The position numbers were made by a program, and so were the translations under genes. Below are positions 12,205 through 24,384 of a DNA stretch of 64,000 bases, piece by piece. Origin of the DNA: Dermatemys mawii (Eukaryota; Chordata; Testudines; Dermatemydidae); contig ML677358.1 of the NCBI GenBank assembly GCA_007922305.1, forward strand, positions 11,549,343-11,613,342, in the 5' to 3' direction. Numbering within the stretch: the first letter of the stretch is position 1; each line of letters opens with the position of its first letter. The notes beneath the pieces are model-generated. The model was not told the origin of the DNA and ran no database searches. It was given only the letters and a program-made list of their open reading frames with translations.

Positions 12205-12410
12205 GAGAGAGCGTGAGTGTGATTGCAACATGTGTAGACATACCCACACTAGATTTAGCGAGCTTGGGTACCAATAATAATGAAGCCGCAATAGCACAAG
12301 CCTTCCCAGGACTCTGGGTTGAGGTCCCTGCTGGCCTGGCCGCACTGCTCTTGATACATATGCTATTTAGATTCAGGTTAGCTTCATGGGTGAGAGAGCT
12401 GATTCAGGAT
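12205..12410. mobile_element. Fragment of a Harbinger-like DNA element
   Basis: TGTGTAGACATACCC followed by TAGCGAGCTTGGGTACC resembles the terminal and subterminal parts of short reptile TIR elements whose ends read GTAGACATACCC (compare 50830-50846). No second terminus or target duplication is visible. The ORF at 12213-12413 lies within it and is not thought real. Confidence 0.5.
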
Positions 12411-12543
12411 TAGGCCAAATGAGATGATGCGGTGAAGCAGGGGCAGGCTACAGGGTTGGCTGGATATTGCTGTGAGCTGTACTCCAAGGTAGGAGATTGA
12501 GAAGTAAAGGAGAGAGAGAGAGCCATGTGGTGTTGAAGTCAGA

Positions 12544-12625
12544 AAGGACAGCAGAAAGGGAAGAAGCAAGGATGCTGGAGATAATGGCGACAAGGAAGAA
12601 GAGGAGGAAATCGTCAGATGGGGTC
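12544..12625. repeat. Short dispersed duplication, copy B
   Basis: Direct copy of 11265-11340. Shared core GGATGCTGGAGATAATGGC, then GAAGAAGAGGAGGAAATCGT and CAGATGGGGT, with upstream GGACAG also shared. Confidence 0.8.
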
Positions 12626-13090
12626 TACATGAGATGCAGTTTCAGCTTAAATCAACAGTGCTGAATAAGCAACAGGAGCATTAGGCTGTTGTGATACTAA
12701 AAAGAATGAGATTTTAAAGTTGCTAACCTCCTCTTAAAATTTACAACAGATTTGGCTGTCATGAGTGGTTAGCATCCATTTTCACTCTGGCTTTTGGATT
12801 TTATTCAAATTTACCCTTAACATCAGATTTCGACTGCGCTCGGGGGAATGGAGGGGAATTGTTTTTTTTCTACATTCTGTTCTTTGACAAGACTGGATAA
12901 TAAATACCCTCTTTCTGTACAGAAATCATATATGAATTCTTTGGCAGTTGAGACTAATTGTACAAATCCCCTATAGTTTAATCTGGTGTAGCCTTCTTTA
13001 GAATTTAATAAACCTCCCTCTTAATAAAAAGTGTCTGAAGGGGCAATCATTTGGCTAGCACAGCTTGTAACTAATTGTTCATACCACCAT

Positions 13091-13102
13091 GGGGGGGGGG
13101 GG
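13091..13102. repeat. G12 homopolymer
   Basis: Twelve consecutive G residues, followed by TGTGCATGTGCACA, a short self-complementary stretch. Confidence 0.95.
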
Positions 13103-13330
13103 TGTGCATGTGCACACCAGAAGTACTGTGCAGTAATTTTAGAAAAGAAACATTTGGTTTAGTACCTTAAGGGCAATGAATTACTATAGTTTTATAAAAA
13201 ATGCATTTACTTTCTAGTCACTCCCAGCAATATGTCAGTTTCTCTGAAGATTGCATATTATGCGCCATAGGAAGAGAAAAATCAACATAATGAAGCAGAA
13301 CACAGTTGAGCTGAATGTCTAAGGATGCTC

Positions 13331-13359
13331 TCCCCTCCCCCTCCCCCTCCCCCATCCCC
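13331..13359. repeat. (CCCCCT)n tract
   Basis: TCCCC/TCCCCC units repeat about five times. The G-rich complement could form a quadruplex. Confidence 0.9.
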
Positions 13360-13812
13360 ATCTTTGCAAAGTGACTAAAGCTTTCTGGCGCCATGCTTCT
13401 TATGCATATAGTTCTATAAAGTGCACAAGTAAGAAATGTGTTGTCTGTAATCAGTCGTTGTTTATTCCAGCAGTGGAGTGAGTCCTGCTAAAAACAGTAC
13501 TGTGAAATTAAAGTAAGTGAAGGAGGTGTAGAACTAGCTGGGTGTCAGCTGAACGTTACTGGCATTTCAGCCTATTCATCTCACCCAGCAGCTTCATGTA
13601 GATGTGGAATATTATGGGAAGAAGACTGAGCCTTGTGGGATTCTCCAGGGGAGGGCTTTGATGCTGGAGAAACAGTTGCACACGATGACTTTCTGGGTTT
13701 GGCCTGAGAAGGACCAGACCCATTTCAGGGCATTCACTCCTGACGCTTCTCGGAGGCAGGGCCAGAGCATTTGCGCACCAGTGGTACTGCAGAGAGATCC
13801 ACCAAAATTTAT

Positions 13813-13868
13813 GAGCTATGAGGTCTCTCTCTTTCATTCTGAGCTGTGAAGTCTCTCTCTTTCATTAC
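13813..13868. repeat. Two-copy 28-bp tandem repeat
   Basis: GAGCTATGAGGTCTCTCTCT and its 8-bp continuation (13813-13840) are followed directly by GAGCTGTGAAGTCTCTCTCT and its continuation (13841-13868), with few differences. Confidence 0.9.
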
Positions 13869-14923
13869 CTCAGACCCTCTCTTTTTAAGATGAACAGGTG
13901 TTGGAAACCCACCGAGCACCCCTCTGTGGAGAAATAACAGAAAAGCCTACTCGTGGCAAGAGAACACAAAATGGTGGCAGGAAGCTGAGGAGCTGGAAGA
14001 TGGTGGAGAAATGCCTATTTCCACATTTTGACAGAGGTTCATATGACATCTTACCAAAGAGGTGAATTATACAGCTGCTTACAAAGCCACCTAACCACAT
14101 TATATGTGGGGCACAGTTAATGATAATCTGCTTTCCTAAACACTCAACAGGAGGGAGGGAAAACGGCAGCTCATTTTACAGTCTCAGGTGGAACCAGTGT
14201 TCATGTCCTCAAAAGATCTTACAATGTCCTCCGACAAAGAGGGGCAGACCTGATCTGCCTGATATTTTAATATTAAAACAGTGAACAGAGTTGCCTTCCC
14301 CTTCTTTTATTTTTTCTTTTGAAGTTTGGGGAAAATATAAGCTATCATTTTACATTACAAAGGAGAACTAAAGCCAAACACCAAAAATGTGTGGCATTCA
14401 CTTTGCAGTTCTCCACTGAGCATATTATGCTAATATACTGTAGGTATTACAGTATGCAAAATCTAGTGTCCTGAAGTCTACTACAAACAGAGGAGTTAGA
14501 GGATTTCAGCTTTAATTATAAATTTCCTGCCATCTCTCCACCGCCTCTGAAATTACAAACTTTTGGTGTTATTTTTACTTAGTTTTGTGTCTGAGATTCT
14601 CTTTTAAGTTAGTATAAAAATAACAATGAAAAGAAAAACTATTCTCTTATGAAAATGTATGAGAGCTGGAAGCATTAAGAAGCTCTGTTGTTTACTCAGT
14701 GGACCATAATAGCTTTAAAATGTACTAAGTGTATATTTTATATTTTGGCCTTTGTACTTCCCATTCCTACCTATACCATTGCTTTGTCCTTCTTTGCCCC
14801 CTTTAAAGAAGTCAGTGCCAATGGGCCCTAGCAGAGGGCAGTTTCTGGAGTCCTTAGGGCTCTCCAAAGTACATTGGCCCCTTCTGTACTCTTTAATTCT
14901 CTTTCTTCAAAAACCCTTTATTA
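13869..14923. other. Unique intronic stretch
   Basis: No gene or clear repeat is recognised. It is AT-rich with scattered short ORFs of random appearance. Confidence 0.35.
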
Positions 14924-15694
14924 CAGGGGTCAGCAACCTGCGGCTACAAAGTCGCATGCAGCTCTTTGGCTGCCCCCTTGCAGGCAGCTGTTTTTTTAGG
15001 GCCGGGCGAGGTGGAGGTTCTGGCAGGGAGGCATTTACCACAAGCACCAGCCGGCAGCACAGCAGGGCTCTAGCCCCACCTTGTTCCCGGCAGCGGCTGG
15101 CTGGTGGCAAGTCTCTGCACCCCCTTGTGGGGAGGGGAGTAGCGAGTCTCCATGTGCTGTCCGCACCCGCAAGTACAGCCATCGCAACTCCCATTGGCTG
15201 GTTCCCGACTAATGAGAGCTGTGAGGACAGTGCTGGGGGTGGGGGCAGTGTGCGGAGCCCCCACCCCACCCCTCCCCACACCAAAGGCACTCAGAAATGT
15301 GCCAGCAATCAACTGCTTCCAGGAGCAGTGTAGGGCCAGAGCCCTGTGGTAAGCGCCTCCAATCTAGAGCCTGCACCTCGCATCCCCTCCCACACCCCAA
15401 ACCCCTGCCTGGGGTCAGAACCCTCTCCTTCACCCAAACTCCCTCCCAGACCCCGGAGCTACTCCTGAACCCCAATCCCCTTCCCCAGCCCGGAGCCCCC
15501 TTCTGTTTATATTCAAATTCAAGTAGCAGAAGTCGCATTAAAAGTATTGGTGATTAGTAATAACTTTAATATGTTCAATTATTATTAGTTGATAAATTCT
15601 AACTCTACAGGTAGCTTTGTGTGTGATACGGCTCTCAAAATATTGTGGTCAAAGACAAAAACAAAAAATGGCTCCTCCTCTTTACTCACCCTTG
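14924..15694. mobile_element. hAT element with GC-rich interior
   Basis: It starts CAGGGGTCAGCAACCTGCGG and ends in a degenerate terminus ACTCACCCTTG, after AAATGGCTCCTCCTC. Probable 8-bp target duplication with two mismatches: CTTTATTA (14916-14923) and CCTTAGTA (15695-15702). The GC-rich middle creates long overlapping ORFs (14752-15333 and 14907-15290) that are artefacts of composition. No transposase reading frame is seen. Confidence 0.85.
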
Positions 15695-15702
15695 CCTTAG
15701 TA

Positions 15703-17711
15703 TAAATTTTAGTAAACTTGATTAGACTCCTTCATCTTGTAGAACAAGTATTCTTGAGACCCAGCAAACCAATAGACCCTTTGCTCTATTCTAAAAACTA
15801 GTTGCTAGCTGGAACCAGAAGAAGCCACTTAAGGATTTTCAATGGAATTTTCTTTAGGGCTGTGGGGGTCTTCTCTAAGCAAATACACTGCAACACCCAC
15901 ATTTCTGGCATTTCCTGTTTCTAGATGTCTCATTCTGCAGTTTACCATGCCCACTCTCTTCCATCTTCTGACTGCTGGGAGTTTGAGAGTCCTCTTCTCT
16001 CTAGTTTCTCTCTCTTTCTTTTGGCTTTTCAGAAATAAATAGTCTCTACTTTTTCTCTGCCCTTGAGGAAGTAGACGCACCTTCAGTCTTCTATGGATGG
16101 AAGTTATTCCTGTTGTTCTGTGTGCCATGTGCTGGGTAGTAAAATGAGAGGACTCCATGTTTGTATAACTAGATTGGCTCTTTATTAAGACAGTTTACAG
16201 AGATGCTGCAACTTCAGCTAGCATTCTAGCCATCTGCACACATTAACTGACTGCCTGTTGCCACCTCCAAGCTCTTCCTTCTAAGTTTCATGCAGATTGG
16301 TCCACATGGACTCTCCCTTCTTCCCAACCCCTCCATGTTGGATTCAAATAGCTTGTCCTCTGCCCTTCCTATACTTCTCCAACTCCATTTACTGAAGAAA
16401 TTAAGCTAGAAACAGTCCTCTGATTGGCAGTCCATATACTGGAACAAATTAACCCCTTTGGCATTGCATTGAAGCACAGAAAGAGCAACTGGAATGCCCG
16501 TCAGTGCTCATCTCCAGCAAGACATTCAGTGAGGGAGAAACGTATGAGGTCAACTCGGCAAAGTATATAAACATGCATCTTCATACATACTACTACATAT
16601 GTACACAGACAGTACTGAACATAGTGGCCATTATTCTATATGGGAGTAGATATGCAGGCAGAAACAGAAAACAAACAGTAGTCTTAATACACTCTCATAA
16701 TACAGTCATTTCCCCTAATGAAATAATGGAAATTTCCAAAGAAAGCTAGTGTGCATCCAAATTCAATGGGATGGTGATACAATGCCAAAACAAATCTGTA
16801 CATTATTATTCTTTGTTATGAGAAGATAAAATCCAGTGAAGAAGTGGATTTATGTGTGCAATCATTTTACAATGTTTGTATTAAATGAAGAAATTTGTGT
16901 CTAATTGCACAATATCCTTTTTGTCAACATACAAGGAGACTATTTTCTTCACACAACTGAAATATGATGGAACAAATTCGAGTGGCTGCTGAAGAGAGAT
17001 GCTGTCCTCATAAAAATTTTAAAAGATTGTAGGAATGAGTCTTAACTCAAGTAAAGGTACAACAGAGGTGATATAAAGAGGGGACACGGCTTCTGCATTT
17101 ATACTAGCAAATTCCAAATCCATCATTCTCTTCCTCAGAAACCTGCGAGAGCATTTACACAGAGGAAAGACAGAAGCAGGCCACGGACTGCTGAATGTAT
17201 TGTGCTTCCTTTCTTGGTGACAAGAACACACCAAGGACAAGGAACAGAGAAAGTACAGACACTAAATTTCAAACTTGCTCCCCTTGAAAAAAGGAATCAT
17301 TTCACATACAGTAAAATATTGAAATCTGTTTTGACTTTCAAAATGTTTCCTATCTTCTCAGTAAAGTAAAATACTTGGGGACACTTTTTTTTGCACAAAA
17401 CTTCTATTTATTTTTTTTAAAACACATCTTGGTTCATCGGTAACATTCAGCTCCTGTTTGATATAAGGTTCATACATTGGTTTATTTTAAGATAAAATCC
17501 TGGGGCTTTTGGTGAAGAGGAGGGAGAGATAGGATGTATCTTATCCTACAGAGGAAGGATGATCCATTGGCTAAGGGACTCAAATTCAATCGGCTGCTCC
17601 TGCATAGACTTCCTTTGTGACTTTGGGCAAGTCACTTAAGGGTAAAAATTTCAAAATTGCCAACAGCTTTGGTAGCTTAGGCTCCTCAGGCCCATTTTCA
17701 ACCAAGAATCA
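15703..17711. other. Unique intronic stretch with a MIR-like scrap
   Basis: TGTGACTTTGGGCAAGTCAC (about 17609-17630) is the typical central word of MIR/CORE-SINE repeats. The rest shows no recognisable gene or element. Confidence 0.4.
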
Positions 17712-17964
17712 GAGTATGTCTGTGTTGCAGTTAAGCACCCGTGGCTGGCCCGTGTTAGCTGACTTGAGTTAAGGTGCTGTTTAATTGTGGGGTAGATGTT
17801 CAGGCTAGAGCTTGGATTGTGGGACACTCCTTCCTCGCAGGGTCCCAGAGCCCAGACTCCAGCTTGAACATCTACACTGCAGTTGAACAACCAATTAGCC
17901 CAAGCCCCATGAGTCAGCTGGCATGGGCCAGCCCCAGCTTTTTAATTGCAGTGTAGACACACCC
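17712..17964. mobile_element. Harbinger-like TIR element
   Basis: Inverted termini GAGTATGTCTGTGTTGCAG and TTGCAGTGTAGACACACCC are flanked by TCA (17709-17711) and TTA (17965-17967), a 3-bp target duplication with one change. It has a foldback body (GGGGTAGATGTTCAGGCT versus AGCTTGAACATCTACACTGC) and no coding capacity. TTA/TAA 3-bp duplications are characteristic of PIF/Harbinger elements. Confidence 0.8.
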
Positions 17965-17984
17965 TTAGAGACTTAGGCACCTAA

Positions 17985-18277
17985 GGGCAGGTCTATACTA
18001 CCTGCCAGATTGGCGGGTAGCAATCGATCTTTCGGGGTTTGATTTATAGAGTCTAGTCTAGAAAAATCGATCCCCGAGTGTTCTCTCGTTGACTCCAGTA
18101 CTCCACTATGGCGACAGGCGCAGGCAGAGTCAACGGGGGAGCAGCAGCAGTTGACTCAGCACCGTGAAAACGCTGCGGTAAGTCAACCTAAATATGTCGA
18201 CTTCAGCTATGCTCTTCCCGTAGCTGAAGTTGCGTATCTTAGGTCGATTCCCCTCCTGCCCCAGTGCAGACCAGGGC
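17985..18277 (-). mobile_element. Harbinger-like TIR element, same family as 50551-50846
   Basis: Its reverse complement aligns along its length to 50551-50846. The ends read GGGCAGGTCTATACTACC and CCAGTGCAGACCAGGGC, flanked by TAA and TCA. Shared internal words include GTAGCTGAAGTTGCGTATCT and the GTCAACGGGGGAGCAGCAG region. It lies only 20 bp from the previous element. Confidence 0.85.
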
Positions 18278-18284
18278 TCAGTCT

Positions 18285-18395
18285 CATTGAATGTCAATAT
18301 ATGTAGTCTCCTAAGGGCCAGACTTTTAAAGGACTTTAGGGATCTAAAGATGCAAATAAGCATGTATTTGGGGATTTCCAAAAGTGCCTTGGGGC
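18285..18395. repeat. Old fold-back-like amniote repeat remnant
   Basis: Words such as CCTAAGGGCCAGACTTTTAAA and GGGGATTTCCAAAAGTGCC resemble an old amniote repeat with TTTGAAAATC-type ends; a similar remnant lies at 25620-25742. It is very diverged. Confidence 0.35.
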
Positions 18396-18414
18396 CTCAC
18401 TTCTATCAAAATCA

Positions 18415-18680
18415 TTTTGATCTTTTTATTTTGTATTATATTTTAATAATTACAATAATACTGTAGGATACAAAATAAAAACATTGAAATGAAAAGGAAT
18501 TTCAAAGTGAAATACTGAAACACTTCATTACAAAAACGTTAAAACAAAACATTTCAGCATTATCAGTTTTTTCCTTTTTGCCTCCAAAAAGAAATTTTAT
18601 GAAAATCAATACAATTTTACAAAGCATTTTCTATGGAAAATTGGTTCATCTAAGGTTTTTCTGACCAGTTGTAGTCTCAG
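18415..18680. repeat. AT-rich TIR-type repeat remnant
   Basis: The run of CATTTCAGCATTATCAG, GAAATTTTATGAAAAT and TTTCTATGGAAAATTGG resembles the family at 53600-53985 and the TAGAGCT elements at 20974, 33630 and 39849. Confidence 0.5.
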
Positions 18681-20700
18681 CTTCCCATCAGTAAAAGGAA
18701 ACTATCACCTACCTCATACGGGTTTTATGAGGGGAAATGCATTAAAGGCTATGAGGTAATCAGATTCTGTGATAATGGGAACCAGATAGGTACCTTAGAT
18801 AGATAGATGTATACTTCTTTGTACCAAAACTGCAGAGTAATCGATGTCTTATGTAGCCTACAGTATTATATCCTGAGCTAAATTCTGCCTTCCTTTATAC
18901 CAGTGTACTTTCACTGGAAGGGTATGAGCGCTATGGTAGGGAGAGCTGTTAGCAGCCCCTATATTTAGGTTGTCTGACACTTTCCGTTAAAAGGTGTTTT
19001 TTTAAAATTTCATTTTATTAAGGGAGAAACTCTCATTCTGCCATTGTTTGCAGCAGTCCTTTGAAACTCAGCAGCATGAAAGCCCCTGGGCTACAGAAGT
19101 GCCTTTTATTTGTGCCATGAAATTACTTTGAAGGTTAGCTGAGTTATAAGCTGTTAATTTCCTTTCTTTTTACATACCTCTGGAAAATTCTGGCAGTGCT
19201 ACCAGAATAATAATTGCCTGCCTTACAACACCACCAAAAATATCAGGGCCCCATTGTGCTAGACATTGCACATGCACATAGAATTATACCCTAGCACAAT
19301 GGGGACCCTAACTGGACCCTTTCAATATTACCACAGTATAAACAAACAATACTACTATACACTTCCCCATTTGGCCAGTGGGCAAAGTCCAGTCTTCCTC
19401 AACAGCCAAGTGCATTAGTCAGCCATCTCGCCTTTGTAAAAGAGTTTGTGACCAAAGTATGTGCGAGGAAACCAGTTTTTTCTCAGTTAGAAAACTATTT
19501 ATTTCTCTGAAAATGGGACGCTAGTGAAATACTAGTACACTTACACAGTGAGCGTGCTCTTTCTTTATAGGGTGTTTGAACAGTTTGATCATTATTTTCT
19601 GTTCCTTTTGAATGAAGGTAGTGCTGTAATGACAGCCCAGAAGATGGAGGTCCTTTCTTCATCCACAGAACAAGAATGGCATTGATATTTCCATGGCAGG
19701 ATTTCACTGCCAAAATGCCTTGATGCTGTTCTGAAAGCATTACCTATGGAAAGGAGGGCATCTCTTTGGACCATTCTTTTTTGGTCCTGTTTGAGAGTTA
19801 GGAACCAGCTAGTGCTTCCATATGTTGGTAGTTGTCCACTCAGAATTAAACCCTGGCCATCAACTCATTTCTTCTGGAAATTTGTATCAGTAGTTAGTTA
19901 GATCTTTGCACATTTCATTCTCAGAGTAGTTTTGGTACCTTAAGTATGACTTTGCATACTTTCACATGTGTGGGGTTGTTGTTAATTTAACCTCCAGCAT
20001 GAATTTCATAGGTATTTTTGTTTTTTGACCTGCAGCAAAGGTTAAATGAGCTGGAGTCTGAATCTTTTTAAAAGATCAGCATATTGAGAAAGAACCTCAT
20101 TGGTCTTCAGCAAAAATCTTAGGTTCATAATCCCATTATATTATATTCAGAAATAATTTTCTGCATAGTATTTTATGCACCAAGTTAGTAAATAATGTTT
20201 CATCTTTGGGACTAAAAAAATCAAAGGATAAACACTATATAATAGTATTAGCTCTTGTTTATACGTAGTGTGAATTATATGCATTTGATTTTCTTATTGA
20301 TATTATATTCACTTAGAAACAGGATTGCATTTGCTCTGGTAAAATCAAATGTAATTACATACAAATCTGAACTTGGTGTTGCTTATGTAATATTATTGAC
20401 ATCTTGACTATTTTGAACCAGTTCTGATATGATGAATGTTAATTCCAACGGGACACATGTTGTCCGTCTATATCATTTGCCATTAAAATGGTGTAACAAT
20501 TTCTCAGTTGTTTCTCTGAATCATCAGAATCATTATATTGGGTAGCAAAATTCTACAGCTAGTGAATTCACAAGAGGCCCGTGTTCTCTATTAAACTGTT
20601 GTCTGAAAATTAAACCCCTATATTCTTGATTTACCCATTTTATATTACATTTACAAAGTGATTTATTAATTTCATGCCTTTATGTACCGGCCTATCGCTA
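18681..20700. other. Unique intron; MIR-like scrap and a hairpin only
   Basis: CCTACCTCATACGGGTTTTATGAGG (about 18709-18735; MIR tail-like) is followed by unique sequence. The hairpin at 19245-19308 is listed separately. No gene is recognised. Confidence 0.35.
19245..19308. repeat. Short hairpin repeat
   Basis: GGGCCCCATTGTGCTAG (left arm) pairs with CTAGCACAATGGGGACCC (right arm) across 28 bp. The left arm matches a widespread vertebrate repeat word (CCCCATTGTGCTAGGC). Confidence 0.75.
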
Positions 20701-20940
20701 AGCTACTGAAAAAATCATACTATATTTCACCATCCACAGGTGAAACAGGGAACAAGATTTGTTCCAAGTTCTCATCCTCTGCCTTCCCCCAAAAAATGTC
20801 AAGACAATGAGCTTTGTGCAATGATTTGCAATAGAATCTTCCAGTGTCTGCTGCAGCCGCTCCAGAGCCTCCACTCCGTAGAAGTGGTTACCAGCCTGGT
20901 AGGTGCTCCCTACCTGGAGATCTTGACCAGTATCATCCAT
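20701..20940 (-). pseudogene. Antisense ORF with coding-like composition, unrecognised
   Basis: An 80-codon minus-strand ORF contains the plausible protein-like stretch FYGVEALERLQQTLEDSI. I do not recognise the family. There are no splice sites, poly-A tail or flanking duplication that would prove a processed pseudogene, and a chance ORF is possible. Confidence 0.15.
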
Positions 20941-20973
20941 ACACTCAAAATTTCAGACTGGTCACTTGCCCAG

Positions 20974-21742
20974 TAGAGCTAATCAAAGAACTGTTTTATT
21001 CCCCATGAAAAATGTCTAATGAAACATGTTAGTTACTCGTTTGTAATTTTTCCTGGGAAATTTCAAATGGAAAAAAAACATTTCAAATTATTACAAGTTG
21101 TTATTGGGCTCAGTGCAAGGGTAGGCTGTGCAGTGTTGTATAGGCGGTCAGTTAGATGATTCTTGACAAATCTAAGAATTGCAATTTGAACCAAAACCAA
21201 ACTACTGTATCATATCATTTCTTCTTCCTTTCTTTGTGATTAACATTTGTGTTGATTTTCATAAAGAGACAGACTGTGGAAAGAACAAAAAGGTAAATGA
21301 CTTACAGCTTGTATATTTTTCTGAATATGACACACTTTCCAGGATCACCAATTGCACAATTTTACAGCTCATCAAAGCTGCAAAATGAAACAGTAAAAAA
21401 CCAGACAATATTACATAGACATGTTATTGTGGGGGTTACAATAATAAAATAGGAGAATACATACATAAATAGGGAGAGGAGGGAAGGAGAGGACCTAACA
21501 ACGAGGCAAAGGGAGGAGTGCTAGGTGGAATGGAAATCTGGCATTTTTTGAGCCCTCTCAATGGTTTTTTATCCAAATGTGTCTAGAAACAAGGTACACA
21601 TTTCTTCAAATTCATACGTATCATTTTATTTCTAAACTTCCCACTGAAAAATGTAATTGAAAACAATGCGGGGGAAGGATGTTTTTGATGAAACCCCATT
21701 TTTCAACATGAAAATTTTTAGCCAGAAAATTTCAGCTAGCTG
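20974..21742. mobile_element. TAGAGCT-type TIR element (old, AT-rich)
   Basis: It begins TAGAGCTAATCAAAGAAC and ends with GAAAATTTCAGCTAGCTG, which in reverse complement resembles the start. Internal runs such as AAATTTCAAATGGAAAAA are shared with 33630-34142 and 39849-40664. No coding capacity is seen. Confidence 0.5.
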
Positions 21743-23251
21743 TATTTCCTAACAGGCTGTTACAGGCTGTTCCTAATCATACTCTTCTGTGATACTGTGG
21801 AGGAAACTGCTAAGCATCAGATCCTCTCTGGTGCACAGTGGGTACAAGGTCCCACACACAAGCAACATGGCTAAACACATTTGATCTATCCTCTATGGAG
21901 AAGAATTGCATTAGTTCTATTTTGGTAGTATATGCCTCTGTGTAATGAAGTTGAGACAATATGGGATACCACAGTGACATACTGTTAAGTCTTTAAACCA
22001 TTAAAAATTGGTTAGGCATTATGATTTGGCAATGTTAAGAGGTTGACTTAATCCTATAACACTCACCCCTTTGTGCCCTAGTTCAGCAAGATGAAGGAAG
22101 TGATGGAATATTTCCACCATAGTGTGCAATGGTTTGTATCCAAGTCCCCTAGAGTTGGGTAAAAGGTTCCCATTTTTTTCTAGTCGTATTTGAGTATTGA
22201 ATTCATTTATGTTTTGTTTTCTTGTAGATACTCCAACATTTTACGCCCAGGAAGGAATTTCTAGGTTGCTTCCCTATTCCTAGGTGTTTCTTCTAATGTT
22301 CTAAAGTAGGTTCTTTCAACAGTGAATGTTAAAGCAGGATTACAGTCAGTTAAATTTCAGGAAAGGGTCTTCATTTACTTTGGCCTTTGGTGTTCCCAAC
22401 ACATTCATTAATAAGCAGAATTATTGGCACAGAAAAATATGGTCCCTGTGTGTGTGTGTGTGTGTTCCCTTCCATTGAATAGAGATTTGCAGTCTGTCAG
22501 TCTGTGGCAGCCGGTGTTCTTGACTAAGTTTTAATTTGTTTGTTTTGACATTAGATGTGGTGTTAGGGTTATGGGATTGAAAAGCATCCAAAAAAAATGT
22601 CTTGTTCAACCTCTCAAAATATCTCTATAGAAAAATGCACTCTTATTTTTGGAGGGTATGTGCCATTTTAGGATGCAGGGGGTTACCAATACTTCAGCAC
22701 AAGCATCAGAAGAATTTGATACAAACAATTCAAAATTTCAGCGACTGCTGTATAGCTGGCCTACTGATTTAAAATAAATTTGACTCATCTCAGATAGAGT
22801 GACATTATATGCTATTGTTTCTGACAAAACCATACACTCCTCTACAGCCTTTTGAATAATATAATCACTTTTTAAACTTGAATTGGCTCCTACAACTGTG
22901 TGTGTTGCAGTCATGTACTGTGAACTGAGCCATGAATGAAGAAACTAGCACAACAAATTTTCTGCATATATCTGCTGCTTCAGTTGTGCATGTTAAATTG
23001 TTATTTAAACTGGTAAGTTGCATTTTCTCTTTGAAAGAATAGTGCCGCATTGTTAACGCTCATATTTATTAAATAGCATTCTGTTTGAGAGAATAAATTT
23101 GTTTCAAACATCAGAAGAAAGAGAGCCTTCAAAGCAATTTGTTCATGGCAGAAAATGAACTGTCTGAAAGGAATAAAAGGAAATTCTACTGCTATGCAGT
23201 ATGTAAATAAAATAACTCAACTAAAATCAAGTAAATCACTGATAGTCATTA
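21743..23251. other. Unique intronic stretch with a GT microsatellite
   Basis: It contains (GT)9 at 22447-22464. No gene is recognised. Confidence 0.4.
22447..22464. repeat. (GT)9 microsatellite
   Basis: Uninterrupted GT dinucleotides between CCCT and TCCC. Confidence 0.95.
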
Positions 23252-23947
23252 GAGGGTCCTACCAAATTCACAGTCCATTCTGGTCAATTTCATGGCCATA
23301 GGATTTTAAAATTAGTCAATTTCACATTTTCAGATGTTTACATCTGAAATGTCATGATGTTGTAAATGTGGGATTCTTCACCTAAAAGTGCATGGGTGAG
23401 GGGAGGGCACAAAGCTGTTGTGAGTGAGCTGGGGGGAGTTGTGGGATTTGCTACTTCACTTCCGTGCCAGCTTCAGAGACTAGTTTTAGTCACAGTTATG
23501 GAGGTGGGTGTGATCTCCCCCATGCTTCTGGGAGCGCCCCCCCAGCCAGGGGCTTCTAGCTGGTAGTCCTGGCCGGGCTGGGGAGGGACAAGACTTGTTC
23601 TTCCCCTGCACAGCCACTCTCGGGGGAAATCAGACTCACCTCCGGATACCTCCCACTTCTGCAGAAAGCTATGTAGCTGGGCAGCAGCCCCAGAGCTTCT
23701 GGCAGCAAGGGGAGGTACTTGGAGGTGGATCTGATCTCCTCCCCGAGAGCAGCCATATAGGGGAAGAGCAAATCCCATCCCTCTACAGCCCAAGGACTAG
23801 CAGCTGGAACTTGGGGAGTGAACGGTAGGAGCTCCTGGCCTGGGCGCCCTCAGATTTACTTCCCTCCTATAGCTGGATTTCAAAGGGGAGCGTTTATTTC
23901 ACAGTCTGTGACAAATTTTTCACAGCCACAAATTTGACAGGGCCCTC
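23252..23947. mobile_element. DNA transposon with GAGGG termini
   Basis: It starts GAGGGTCCTACCAAATTCAC and ends CAAATTTGACAGGGCCCTC, which are inverted repeats of each other with few mismatches. It is flanked by the 7-bp direct repeat GTCATTA (23245-23251 and 23948-23954), extendable to 8 bp with one mismatch, consistent with hAT-like transposition. The GC-rich centre yields overlapping ORFs (23473-23793 and others) that look artefactual. No transposase is recognised. Confidence 0.82.
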
Positions 23948-24384
23948 GTCATTAAAGTGTATAACCTAATGGCCTGGTTCTACTTTCACACACACAAATT
24001 GCCACTGATTTCAAGTTTGCTACACAGAGAGGAGAATTTAGCCCCAAGTCTGTGTGTGTTCCCTTTATTCTCACTAACCTGATGGAAAAGGCCACCAGAC
24101 GCAGAATTACTTGAAATGGACAAACTATATTACTTGCTTTGAGTAGAGATTTGAGGGCAGAAAATATTATTAGCACCAGAGGAAATCTATCTTCAGAGTA
24201 TGAACTCTGAGAGGGACAAAATATGGCCTGAGCAGTGAGGCCATGCAAACAGGGAAAATCAAACACCTGACTCCTGGAGCTTGTCAATCTTACAAGATTG
24301 TCTCAAGAAAAACATGAATTTAAACTGTGCATGTGGATCAAATTCAGATCTTTACTCCCCAGGAGTCAGTGCCTCAGGATCATC

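Larger units (their letters stand above)
12626..13590. other. Unique intron with homopolymer and C-rich tracts
   Basis: Apart from a G12 tract at 13091-13102 and a CCCCCT-type tract at 13331-13359, nothing is recognised. Confidence 0.4.

Noticed and set aside
14752..15333. 193-codon + strand ORF
   Set aside because: It overlaps a GC-rich hAT element with clear termini, and equally long ORFs occur on the opposite strand. There is no domain, so it is composition-driven.
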